Shown one piece after another: positions 1 through 9,805 of a DNA stretch of 64,000 nt. The notes below the pieces were generated by a model. That model made no database searches. It was not told the origin of the DNA and was given only the letters and a program-made list of their open reading frames with translations. Position 1 is the stretch's first letter. Every line of letters starts with the position of its first letter. Made by a program: the position numbers and the translations under genes. Source of the DNA: Epiperipatus broadwayi (Eukaryota; Onychophora; Udeonychophora; Euonychophora; Peripatidae); assembly GCA_028023455.1 (NCBI GenBank), contig JAQFVV010000030.1:3058501-3122500 (forward strand). Reading direction: 5' to 3'.

Positions 1-765
1 AAGTGCATTTTCTTACTATTCTTATGATCTAGAGTTTGTCCAATCAGATAAATTATGAAAAAAATTTCAAGTGACAAATAGGTTTATATATTTTATAAAG
101 TAAATGTCATACAAGTAATCTAGTTATTATTAGCCAGATAATATTATTTAGACTATTATAAAAATCTAATTGTATATGAGGTACCCACCACCATTTCTAG
201 ATATGTGAAATTCATGATTTATTATCCAAAATTAGTGAAAAGGAATATTTACAAACTATTCTATATTTTTTGTTGGATCCTTCATTTATCAATATCACAA
301 CAATGATTTAAAATCTGTTTTGACCATGAATATGAGGGACAAAACCTCGAAAGCACCAGGTTTGCATTAATTGACTTTGATTGTTTTTGTTACCACTAAC
401 AGTTTCTTTACCCAGTGTGTATATACAATCACATATAAAATTATTTATATAATTCACCAATATATATGTACTAATTCAATAAACAAAAGCTATTTCCTAT
501 CTTTAAAATTTTTTTTGCTATTTAAAAAAAAATCTGCCATTTTATTCAAAAGATGGTTATTTTATAGCATTACTAATATAATAAAATGCTAATATAAAAA
601 TATTGTTCTCATAAGATAAAATAGTGAGATTTACATAAGAAAGTGACTACTAGTTAGTCAAAGGTATGCTTGGTGTGCTATGCTGTTAAAGTATTGAACC
701 AAGCTTTTCTTTATATACATTTTGTCTTTATTTTGAATAAGAAAGTACTCTATTATTCATTCATT
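1..765. other. AT-rich DNA, no gene recognised
   Basis: Short open frames only, with no recognisable domain, RNA fold or terminal repeat. Confidence 0.5.
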
Positions 766-987
766 CATCATCATCATCAACCATTATCAATCTACTGCAG
801 GATGAAGATCTCTCCAAGTTTAATCCATCTTTTATCTTTAGCTTCTCTTCTCCACATCACCCCTGCTCACTTTCTTATTTTATCCATCCATCTCACATGT
901 GGTCTCTTTCTGGGTCTTTTACAATCTCTTGGAATCCAGTTTAAAATTTCAATTGTCCATCTATCATCATCTCTTCTAGCAACATGG
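766..987 (-). pseudogene. RTE-type LINE, 3' end fragment
   Basis: Read on the minus strand, this encodes the last part of an RTE-like endonuclease/reverse transcriptase. Visible are ARRDDDRWTIEILNWIPRD, then a basic KRPRKRPHVRWMDKIRK stretch, an internal stop, and a C-terminal tail ending near LGEIFILQ. The element ends in a short CATCAT/GATGAT microsatellite at about 766-779, as expected for RTE elements, whose tails are simple repeats rather than poly(A). It is clearly related to the fragments at 32.7-32.98 kb and 58.5-59.0 kb. It is heavily 5' truncated and not functional. The clade call rests on the C-terminal protein pattern and the tail. Confidence 0.72.
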
Positions 988-1210
988 TAATAAAATATAT
1001 TAAAAATGTGATTTATTAAACTAGTTTGTATTCATTATTTTAATAATACAGTCCATAGTAGATATCTTGATATACTCAAGGCAAATTTTTTTATCACAAG
1101 CATAAATAATTTAAACAACAACAACAAAAAAAGATAAAATATGTTTTATTTAATTTGTAAACAAAAACTTTGGTAATATAATAATACCAAAATGTATTAT
1201 AATTTTTTTA

Positions 1211-1412
1211 ACATATAATAACAACATTTCACTCTTCTTACACTTTAAAGCAAAATATACTTATTTATTCTCTACAGTTTCGACTATTCCTAGCAGTCTT
1301 CATCAGATCACAGTTATTCTCTTTTGTGAAGGTGAAAATAGTAACCTGTAAAGAATAAATAAATATATTTTGCTTTAAAGTGTAAGAAGAGTGACATGTT
1401 ATTATTATATGT
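1211..1412. repeat. Long imperfect palindrome with hammerhead-like loop
   Basis: The arm at about 1211-1277 is the near-exact reverse complement of about 1346-1412. The shared core includes ACTTTAAAGCAAAATATA and its complement. The loop holds, on the minus strand (1274-1306), CTGATGA, a short GACT/AGTC stem, then GAAAC. A related single arm lies at about 55.0-55.1 kb. This is most likely an inverted pair of short retroelement termini, possibly Penelope-associated. Confidence 0.7.
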
Positions 1413-1552
1413 TATGTAAAAAAAGCAAAAATAGAAAAGGAAAGAGGAAGAGAAAGTATTGAAAAAAATATTCAAATGGTTTACTCATCTAATTTTTATT
1501 ACATATCCTTGTAATAAAGTCTATAGTAAATATACTAACATATCTAAGGTAA

Positions 1553-1790
1553 TATATTCATATATATTGCTTACTATAACTCTCCTCATATACACTTTAA
1601 TGCAAAATTTTTAAAAAATATAATTCCTTTATTTTCCTGACAATTAAAAAGGTAGAGGGGGTTAAGAATACTCTGATGATGTCTGCAGGACAGTCGAAAC
1701 TGTCAGGAAAATAAACAAATTATATTTTTAAAATTTTTTGCATTAAAGTGCATATGAGGAGAGTTATTGTAAGTAATATATATGAATATA
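1553..1790. repeat. Second long palindrome with a similar loop motif
   Basis: The arm at about 1553-1642 pairs with about 1701-1790; the arms meet the loop at CCTGACA and TGTCAGG. The loop contains, on the plus strand (1673-1702), CTGATGA, a UGUC/GACA hairpin with loop TGCAG, then GTCGAAAC. The arm sequence differs from the neighbouring palindrome at 1211-1412, so this is a different family with the same design. Confidence 0.7.
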
Positions 1791-1795
1791 TGAAG

Positions 1796-2589
1796 AAATG
1801 CAAAAAAAGTAAAGAAAAGAATAAGAATATATTAAGGTAAACAAGATTTTAATATATATGTAAATATTCTCTAGAGGAAAAAAAATCAGCAATTAAAAAT
1901 AAATCTACTTTACATGCAGTAATAAAGTGCATTAAAAATAAATTGAAAATTATAAGCATTGTTCAGAATATACTTCATAAATTTTTATTTACTTTTCTCA
2001 TAACCATCATTTTTTTAATTTTCCTCAGTGCAAAAATGTCTATTATTTTAATTGTAAATTGATATTGATTAAAAAAAAATATGCTCTTTATTACATAATT
2101 GTAAATACCTAAATTTGACACAATAACAAAATTTACTAAATAGAAGTTACATCAATGAAAGTATAATTTTATTTATTTAATTTTATTTAATTTTTTCAAA
2201 TAACAAAGCCAAAAGCCAAAGATGTGACCATTTTTAAAATTACAAATAATTAATTGCACATTGTACTTATTAATTTATTGTTACTTAATTAGATTGCATT
2301 TTTGTAAAAAAAAAAATGATTTTAAAATGCTACAGAGCAACAAAACAAATACAAAACCTTACTCATGAGATAATTCCGAAATAAAACCATTGAAACAGCA
2401 TAAAATGAAACAAAAGTAAATTAGACAATGCATCTTGTGTTTACTCAATTTTTTTTAATAAAATGCATTGTATAATTTAACATTCACGCTTCAACATGAT
2501 ATAATTTCAAAATGATGACAGCAACATGTTTAAAATATTTTTTAAAAAAAAAAAGAACTAATATGTATTTGTCTGAAGGTTTGTGATAA
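1796..2589. other. AT-rich DNA, no gene recognised
   Basis: Homopolymer-rich AT sequence with no supported coding or RNA feature. Confidence 0.5.
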
Positions 2590-2639
2590 TGGTATATTAT
2601 TAGATGTGATAGGTTGATTATTTCCATCATCAATGATTA

Positions 2640-2867
2640 AATGCTGAATGTATAAAAAATTAACTTTATTTAAAATTTCCAAATACAAAAAACTTGTTAG
2701 TTAAACCACACAAATAGACAACACAGGTTAGTAGTATTATTCTCCACTCTTCTTCAGATGTTGCTGGCCTATATGCACAGTGACAATATTTGCTTAGAAG
2801 TTGATTTCACACCTTTACATTATTGAATATTGAATTTGAGGCAAATGCTCTAACTAACTGAGCTATT
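2640..2867 (-). repeat. tRNA-derived SINE, left half of an inverted pair
   Basis: Reverse complement of the SINE that follows at 2874-3118. The tRNA-like head (A-box-like GCTCAGTTAGTTAGAGCATT) lies at about 2841-2863 and the 3' region, ending near ACTTTATTTAAAATTT, at about 2660-2680. It carries the CTGAAGAAGAG segment on the minus strand, which is also present in the copy at 53.05 kb. Confidence 0.7.
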
Positions 2868-2873
2868 CTGTCA

Positions 2874-3118
2874 AAGGCTCAGTTGGTTAAAGCATTTGTC
2901 TTAAATTCAATATTCCAAAAATCTAAATGTGTGAAATCAACTTCTAAGTTACTATTGTCACTGTGCATATAGGCTAACAACAACTGAAGATGAGTGGAGG
3001 ATAATACTACTCAAAATGTTGTGTAATTACTAACCTATGTTGTCTATGCATGTGTTATTACTAACAAGTTGCTTGTATTTGGAAAGTTAAATAAAGTTTA
3101 AATTTTCTATACATTCAA
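2874..3118 (+). repeat. tRNA-derived SINE, right half of an inverted pair
   Basis: The plus-strand copy begins with the tRNA-like GGCTCAGTTGGTTAAAGC. It continues through CTGAAGATGAG...TACTCAAAATGTTG and ends near AAATAAAGTTTAAATTTT. It matches the SINE at 53.05-53.30 kb over most of its length. The tRNA 3' half (B box) is poorly kept here but visible in the 53-kb copy as GGTTCGAATCCC. Confidence 0.72.
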
Positions 3119-3177
3119 CATTCATTCATAGATTATAGAACCAACATATTATATCTAATAACAAATATGCTTTCTAT

Positions 3178-3255
3178 TCACTATATTTACACACAAATTA
3201 ATGCCTTATATATATATATATATATATAAGGCATTAATTTGTGTGTAAATATAGT

Positions 3256-3257
<2 letters not shown>
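3178..3257. repeat. Perfect 80-bp palindrome
   Basis: Position 3178 pairs with 3257 and every base between is self-complementary around the centre at 3217/3218, with no spacer. The outer 28 bases or so are non-repetitive (CACTATATTTACACACAAAT and onward); only the centre is an AT run. An AT dinucleotide run follows at 3259-3288. Confidence 0.85.

Positions 3258-3258
<1 letters not shown>

Positions 3259-3288
<30 letters not shown>
3259..3288. repeat. (AT)n microsatellite
   Basis: About 15 uninterrupted AT units directly after the perfect palindrome. Confidence 0.9.
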
Positions 3289-3291
<3 letters not shown>

Positions 3292-3750
3292 TAATGTGGT
3301 TAGTGAAAATTTTATTCATTAATTATCATTGTTTTTATTTAAGTTTTAAGCTTAGATTGCTATCAGTTACTTAATGTTTATTGTATATTTTGAATAGGTT
3401 ACATTAAATTATTTTTTCACTACTGGGATGCTTATTTTTAATGTGAACTATTTGATTTATGAGATATTTTAGAGAACCAATTGGACTCCTGGTCAAGAAT
3501 ATAGCTATAATAAATTTAAATTAATTATATCATGAGTTTATTTGGAGACTTTATATAATTCTGTGTAACTTTATTGTTTTGAATTCATATAACATTCAGA
3601 TTTAAAATCTAAAATGAGTGTAACTTAAGCAGATTGTTGTTTGTTTATAATATTGAGGGGAAAAAAAGATTCCTCTAATAGTTTCCATTTAAATTTTTCT
3701 CTTTTATTTCTAACATCCAAAAAATACCCCATTTCTCAAGAAATTAAAAT

Positions 3751-3855
3751 TTTTTTTTCTCATGTGTCATAGCATCAGCTGGGAAGTGAACCTGCTAACT
3801 CAGAACAACTGCTTGTAAAGCAGCTGTCGCTGACCTCTCGACCACCAATGCCTGA
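3751..3855 (-). repeat. Short tRNA-derived SINE, GCATTGG type
   Basis: On the minus strand it reads GGCATTGGTGGTCGAGAGGT, an anticodon-arm-like GCTGCTTTACAAGCAGT, GGTTCACTTCCC, GATGCTATGACACATGAG and an A tail. A degenerate duplication of about 16 bases flanks it (AAGAAATTAAAATTTT against AAGAAGTTAAAAGTTTT). It is closest to the copy at 34.83 kb. It is a retroposed element, not a functional tRNA gene. Confidence 0.8.
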
Positions 3856-4252
3856 CAAGAAGTTAAAAGTTTTGTTGTAACTATTATTTATTTGAAGAAG
3901 AAATAGTTGTGACCATATCAACTATGGTTTATAGTAATTTTCATTTTAGATAAATTAATTCTATTTATCAATTTTGGCGATATACAAGTAAACCCTTTCA
4001 TCGAACTTATTACATATTATTTGCAAACTTGCTCAATCCTATTTAATTGTGTTTGGTGATTCTCCACATCACACAAATGAAAACAAGTGTAGTATCTCCA
4101 GTCTTTAGTTTTTAAATGATTCACATCACTTTATCTTTGTTCACGGAGATCTTTTGGCCAGGATTGATGTATATGATCTGGGTATTGATATAATATATAA
4201 ACCCGCGGTTTTACTTGTTTTATTTTTATTTTCAAATAACTAAATATTTTAT

Positions 4253-5973
4253 TGTTATATCTGCACCTTACTAAATCTCATGATCCAGACCCTTATTGGA
4301 AAGCTTACTCCTCCCTGACAGAAAACCAATAGTTTATCCAATAGTGACTCAATACTACTTCAAATAAACAGTGCATTTAATAAATTTATCTTATAATAGT
4401 TTAATACATTAACAATAATTTTACATTTTATATATACACATAAGCTCGGAGGTATACAAAATAATAATAAAGATTGTTCTGATCCATTCAGTACCTAGCT
4501 TGCTTTCTCATGACATGAGGCAAGCTCTCTGCTCTAAAAGCTACTGGAAAAGGGTGATGTCTAGCATTCAAATTTTAATCCATCTGTCCATTGAGCTCTT
4601 TATCAACTGTGTTCCTTTTTTTATTCCAATTTGTATTTTTTTTTCATTATTTTTTCTTACAGCTGATTGGCTGGTATTCCATTATCAGATAAAGTACACC
4701 TGGGTCTCGTTTTATGCAGATTATTTTAATGCAATTTTGAAGTTATGCGATTCATGTTTCTTCTTAATATCTTTCATATTTCACTATATTTATTAGATAT
4801 CAAGAAATTTAAATTATTAATAATTTATTTTGACTTGAAATACTTTTTTTTTTCAAAAATATAATGTTATATTAGCAGCTAACTTGAATATGGTCTGAAG
4901 CTGTATTTAGAAGTTAGCTTCTATGTAAATAACCTATTTATACTAATGAGTAAATAATAATAATAGATTTATACATACATATAAAAATATCACAATAAAT
5001 ATTCAAAAAATTTAAACTTTTAAAATGTATTATGTTATGTATAACAGAAATAAATAATCTTTTAGATTTTTAAAATAAAAAACGAAGATTTTATAAACTG
5101 AAAATAATCTTTCTAATGATAATGTTTTGATTGTGATCTCATTTTTTAAATATAGAAACAGAAAACCATTAACACAGCACAAGACTGAAAATGGTGCTAG
5201 TTGTACATCACATCATGAATAAAAATAAAGTGGCTTAACAGGGTTCTCACATAATTGCTGAGAAATTCTTGACTTCGTTTAAGGAGAAGCCACAATACAT
5301 CACATCACATCTGATTTCTTACCAGTTTACAAATGAATGCTAGTGGTAATGATTAAAATATGTATGAAAAATGTAAAATTAAATACTGTAGTAATAAAAA
5401 AAGTAAAAAAAAAGTGTCTTGTATTAATATTTTCCAAATATTTGAAAATTTTTATTAGTTATACTTTATTTGCTTATTTTTTTAATGTGAATTTTTAAGT
5501 AATTTTTCTTTGTTGCTTTGCTTTTATGTGAATTCTGAATATTACAGTACCTACACCCCATTTTTCAAGGTAAATTAAGTCTATTTTTGTGTGATTTTTT
5601 TTTAATATGGGTTTTCTGTGGAACCTATCTACCCCATAAAACGAGACCCAGGTGTAGTTATTTTTAGTTATTTCTCTAAGTACACACATGTTGGATTCCA
5701 GATTGTTTTACCTATTTGTTAACTTTAATTAATAAGTTATTATGAGACTCATATTCTTGTTATCAATGACAAAAGTCTGATTTATACATTTTTATCTCGT
5801 TATCACTAATTTTATATTTTCGCTATAATTAGAATATAATTTTTTTTAATCTTATAACTTTTAATTATTTTTTAGTTCTATATTTAAAAGATAAATCTTA
5901 ATTCTACAATTACTTTTAATTTTTTACTATTATCTTTATATGGATGTGTGTGCACTCACACACTTACATATCA
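4253..5973 (-). repeat. 3' LTR, enlarged by a MITE insertion
   Basis: Aligns with 8686-9805 along its length: TTACTAAATC...CATGATCC near the start, then CCAATAGTTTATCCAATA, ACATTAAC, GTACCTAGCTTGCTTTC, CCATCTGTCCATTGAGCTC, and CATGTTGGATTCCAGA after the insertion. Without the inserted MITE it is about 760 bp. Confidence 0.82.
4697..5654. mobile_element. MITE with CACCTGGGTCTCG termini and TA target duplication, copy 1
   Basis: The terminal inverted repeats read CACCTGGGTCTCGTTTTATG and its complement at 5634-5654, with TA on both outer sides (4695-4696 and 5655-5656). The other LTR of the host retrotransposon lacks the insert: AGATAAAGTAGTCATTTC at about 9473. The TA target and the CACCTGGGTCTCG ends resemble Tigger/pogo-like members of the Tc1-mariner superfamily. 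No transposase frame is present. A second copy lies at 21342-22139. Confidence 0.85.
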
Positions 5974-5987
5974 TTACTTCCCCCAAG
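5974..5987 (-). other. Polypurine tract of the LTR retrotransposon
   Basis: On the minus strand, CTTGGGGGAAGTAA sits immediately before the 3' LTR start TGATATG. This is the expected place and composition for plus-strand priming. Confidence 0.6.
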
Positions 5988-6554
5988 TTCAGAGATTAGT
6001 TTTTAAATCTATGAACTTAATATACAATCGCTGAGATACTTTGGGTTTTTAATTTGTCTCTTAACCTGCTGTTGAAAGATAATTTCTGCCTCACTTGTTG
6101 TGTTTTCTTCTTGATATGCTTGATTGTAGTTCATTGTCAGGGGTATTGTTTGTTTCCATTTTATTTTCTCTTTGCCTCTTCACGTTGATTTCTGTTCTGA
6201 CTAACATGGATATTAGGTTTGGCTCACATATTTCTATAGTTGGTTTATATACTTCATTAATATTTCCCCATTATTCATATGCACTATCATGACTTGCTTT
6301 AAACAATGCTGAATCATAACTCAATGCATCCAATGGTTATTTATTTTGTTCATGACCCATACTCTTTCTTGAGATTTAAATTTATACAAATAGCTGTGCT
6401 GCTTGTTTTGATCTGCTGATGGAACTGTTTGCTAGCTTTGTGTGTAGCTTTCTTCCTAAGTGTAATTAAGCTGATGATTTTTCAGATTTGGCAGCAGAGA
6501 TTGAATGGTGATGGAGCAGAGTTATAAGAACTACTTTCTGTGTTTTAGTTTTAC

Positions 6555-6790
6555 CAATTTTTCTTACAGATGTTTTTAAATTTTGTACTGCTCTTTTGGC
6601 CAGTTCATTTGATTGCTGATGTTATGGGGAATGAGTAAGTGTTTTATCCCCCATTCTTGCACCACTTCCCTGAACTTCTGGGATGTAAACAACATTCCAT
6701 TATCTGAAACTAATGTTTTGGGAAACCCATGATGGGGAAAATGTCTCATATAGTCTGTTCAGTGTTTTGTTTGTACTGGTGTTTCTTATT
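6555..6790 (-). pseudogene. Gypsy integrase remnant
   Basis: Minus-strand translation across at least two frames shows the catalytic core. A segment like GFPKTLVSDNGMLFTSQKF contains the DNG of the second catalytic aspartate. It is followed by a region resembling WGIKHLLIPHN and then QQSNELAKRAVQNLKTS, which matches the HPQSNGLAERAVQTLK consensus of Gypsy integrases. Stops and frameshifts make it inactive. The lower-coordinate DNA between here and the polypurine tract is more diffuse and probably holds the C-terminal end of pol. Confidence 0.75.
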
Positions 6791-7463
6791 ATTTTGTATT
6801 TGACCCACCCTGAACATGAGTTGATCACTACAAAAAACAGATGACCTTTGAATGGGTAGCACTAGTTTATGTGAATTCATAACTAGGGCTTTTCAGCCTT
6901 CAGTCATGCTTTAAAATTTGAATAGTGGTGATTTAGGGCATGACTGACCCTTATTGCATTTCTTCATGTATTTTTCGATGTTGGTGTTAATGTTCTTCCA
7001 CTGTATATAACTGCACACTAGTGCTTTTGCTCTAACTATACTTAGATGATCCACATGCAGCATCTTTAATATTTGCCGTCTACTCTGACTGATATTAACA
7101 ACTGATCACTTTTCATAATGTATCTTTTACAGATGGGCATCTGTTCTTGGGCATTTCAGAGTTCCTCATGGAGGAAGCTAGGGCCTTGATTAGGCCACTC
7201 CTCTCTGAATTTCTTTATGATATATCTAAAGAAGTCATCTTCTTCTGTCCAATGAACTATAATTTTGCTGCTAATGTTTTGGTTTTTCAACCCATCTATG
7301 ATTTTGATTTCTTTCTTAACTTTTTTTCTGGCCAAACAGAACTTTATGCAGTTTTTAGATTATGTGTAGCACATCCATGCTTACTTTTAACAATACAGGC
7401 ATTATTTTAATTATTCCTGGTGCTTTCTTAAAGAAGTTAGGAAATTTATTTTCCACTTCCTTT

Positions 7464-7889
7464 TCAATCTTGACTTTTTTCACGAACGTACCACTCATGG
7501 CAGATTAGGGGATTGATGGGGGTGAATACTATATATAATGATAGTTTTATAAATTTACCTTCAATTCTACATACTGGGGCTTTAACTGCACCCTTAAGTT
7601 TGATAGCATTACCATTTACATCTAGTGCTTTCAGGTCCATTTTAGTTATTACAGAAATTTGTTTATGATTTGACATCGCATTATACCAATTGCAGACTGA
7701 TATCAGCAATTTGTCACTCCCACTGTTGACCCCCATGGACCTAGGCTGATTATATATTTTAATATTCAGCATTATTTTATCATCATCAGGTACTGATATA
7801 TTTTTAATGTTGGTAAACTGCTTTTCCTGACCCTGATATGTATAGTTACATTTTTTCACATTATTTCCATGTGGCTTCTTTTTTTGCAA
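7464..7889 (-). pseudogene. Gag-pol segment with retropepsin-like region
   Basis: A 141-residue minus-strand open frame. The N-terminal part (KKCNYTYQGQEKQF) follows the gag nucleocapsid region. The middle reads LISVCNWYNAMSNHKQISV, in the place and style of a Gypsy aspartic protease domain after the active site, and then has LKALDVNGNAIKLKGAVKAP, a typical Gypsy protease flap-region pattern. The DTG triad itself is degenerate: VNSGSDKLLIS stands where VDTGS-like sequence is expected. It lies between gag and integrase remnants in the right order. The open frame here is what survived by chance; there are stops on both sides. Confidence 0.6.
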
Positions 7890-7969
7890 ATTTTACACTG
7901 CTCATATCTGTGAAAGCACTTACTGGCCTTGTGGCTGTTTTTACCAAATCAAAAATAAGTAAATGACTT

Positions 7970-8182
7970 TTATCTGTAATTAGTTCGATCATTATCATTT
8001 GTAACTTTGTGTTTTACAAGTTTACATGTTTTGCACATTTTCATTTTCTTTCTTTCACTTTTATTGAACTTGTCAAACTTACATAATTCCTCTAGCATGA
8101 GTTCATAAGTTATGCTACACTTTATGTCTTCACTGAAGTCTAAATTGGTGACAGATAATAATTGTTGCCTTAAATTTGTCAA
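7970..8182 (-). pseudogene. Gag C-terminal remnant
   Basis: The minus-strand frame reads TNLRQQLLSVTNLDFSED and continues toward KMCKTCKLVKHK. That matches the Gypsy gag pattern: a helix before the zinc knuckle, LRxxLL, then a C..C beginning. The zinc knuckle is broken. Further gag sequence probably extends toward 8650 but is full of stops. Confidence 0.5.
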
Positions 8183-8664
8183 TATTAATTCCCCTTAGAA
8201 ATTGTTCAAGAAGGGCCTCATCTAGGAATATCCCATTGACATAGTTCTTTGCAAGATCCCACAGAGTCATAAATTTTTAATACACTTTTCCCTACCCTGG
8301 TAGCAGCCATGGAAAGGCAGTCTGGTGACATGTCTAGAAAGATAGGGGTTGAAATAATTTGATTGCTGCTCTTTTAATTAATCATAAGAGCATTCTTTGG
8401 GAGTCAGGAAAATTTATGCTGCATTTTTCAGCAAAACATAATACTGTCACTATTTTGAACTTTTCAATTTTATTTACAAAGAGGTACTTTTCTATATGTT
8501 GAACATACAGATGCCTATTACTTTCCTTGCTGCCATCAAGTTCTCCTATAGCAGATTGCATTTCAATAATCTCTTAATGCATATAAATTTAACTGATTAA
8601 CTTTGATTCTTAGTTTGAATGAAACTGGTGGACTGTCAATGTTATACTAAGTGTTGGGGTTTGT

Positions 8665-8685
8665 TTCTACTGTGACTGTGCCAAT
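8665..8685 (-). other. Primer-binding-site-like sequence
   Basis: On the minus strand, ATTGGCACAGTCACAGTAG begins directly after the 5' LTR. TTGGCACAGTC resembles the TTGGCGCAGTC primer-binding region common in Gypsy elements. The priming tRNA cannot be named with confidence. Confidence 0.5.
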
Positions 8686-9805
8686 TGTTATGTCCACATC
8701 TTACTAAATCATATGGCTGGATCCTTTTCAGAGAGCTTACTGTTCCCTGATTGAATTCCAATAGTTTATCCAATAATGACTCAACCCTATTTTAGTTAAA
8801 TCCAGTCCATTTAATAAATTTAACTCACAGTAGTTTAATACATTAACTGACAATAAATATTAGAATAACTTTACATTTTAAATACATATATACACATAAG
8901 TCTGTAGGCATACAAAATAATAATAATATTCAAAATAAGAGTCATAGATCACATGACCCTATCTCCTAAGCTTGCAAGTTATAAACAATGAGGATTGCCA
9001 ATTCCTCTACAAGCTTTATGATAAATGTTAACCAGAGCCAGCACTTAAAATATCTCTGTCAGGAACCCCTCCCCAAACCCCTGACCACAGTCTAAACTCA
9101 TCCTGATACCTCTCTGAGGAGTGCCAAAGCATGAAACCAGGGTCAGGGATTTGGGGAGGGGTTCCTGACAAAGATTTTTTAAGTGCTGGCTCTGGATAAG
9201 CATTTATTACAAAGCTTGTAGAAGAATTGGCAATCCTCATTGTTAATAATAATATGGTTTTGACCTACTTAGTCCCTAGTTTGCTTTCACATATCCAGAG
9301 GCAAAATCTCTGCTTTTGAAGCTATTGGGCAAAGGTTAACCAGCACCCAAATTTAGTCCATCTGCCCATTGAGCTCCTCATTAATAGTGTTCCTTTTTCT
9401 TCTCCAACTTGCACATCTTCTTTCATTGTTTTCTTCCTTCTTTGATTAGTTGGTAATACCATTCATCAGATAAAGTAGTCATTTCTCTAAGTTTCACATG
9501 TGTTGGATTCCAGAATGTTTTATTTTTTGTTAACTTTAATTTACGAGTTATGAGACTCACATTCTTGCTATCAACAACAGAAGTCTGAATCTCATTTCTT
9601 TAATTATTATAAGTACACTTTTATCTCATTATCACTAATTTTACTTTTCCACTATAATTAGAATATAATCTTTATTCTAATCTTATAACTTATTTATTTT
9701 TTAGCTCCATATTTAAAAGATAAATCTTTTAATTCTGCAATTTTTTTTATTTATTTAGTATTACTTTTTATATGTATGTGCGTGTACCCACACACATACA
9801 TATCA
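8686..9805 (-). repeat. 5' LTR, enlarged by a foldback insertion
   Basis: Homologous to 4253-5973 outside two differences: it lacks the MITE at about 9480, and it carries an extra segment at about 8931-9254 that contains a GC-richer foldback. The ends are TGTTATG and CATATCA on the plus strand. Confidence 0.82.
8984..9244. mobile_element. Foldback element inside the LTR
   Basis: The arm starting AACAATGAGGATTGCCAATT at 8984 is the reverse complement of the arm ending at 9244. The arms are about 100 bp with a spacer of about 60 bp. The arms hold AGCCAGCACTT and GGAACCCCTCCCC and are clearly more GC-rich than the surroundings. The paralogous LTR at 4.25 kb lacks this segment, which shows it is an insertion. 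The open frame across it is an artefact. Confidence 0.75.

Larger units (their letters stand above)
4253..9805 (-). mobile_element. Gypsy-type LTR retrotransposon, decayed, with nested insertions
   Basis: Two related LTRs (8686-9805 and 4253-5973) face the same way and enclose degenerate gag, protease and integrase on the minus strand. Both LTRs read TGTTAT...ATATCA on the plus strand. Just inside the 5' LTR is a primer-binding-like TTGGCACAGTC, and just inside the 3' LTR is a purine tract GGGGGAAG. Reverse transcriptase is largely missing between protease and integrase. The flanking five bases do not match, so the target duplication has decayed or the ends are slightly off. The Gypsy assignment rests on the gag-protease-integrase order and the integrase sequence. 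Confidence 0.82.

Noticed and set aside
7147-7410. 87-codon plus-strand frame
   Set aside because: It is antisense to the minus-strand Gypsy pol region and has no domain.
9028-9240. 70-codon minus-strand frame with low-AT codons
   Set aside because: Lies wholly within a foldback; both arms encode complementary sequence and there is no domain.
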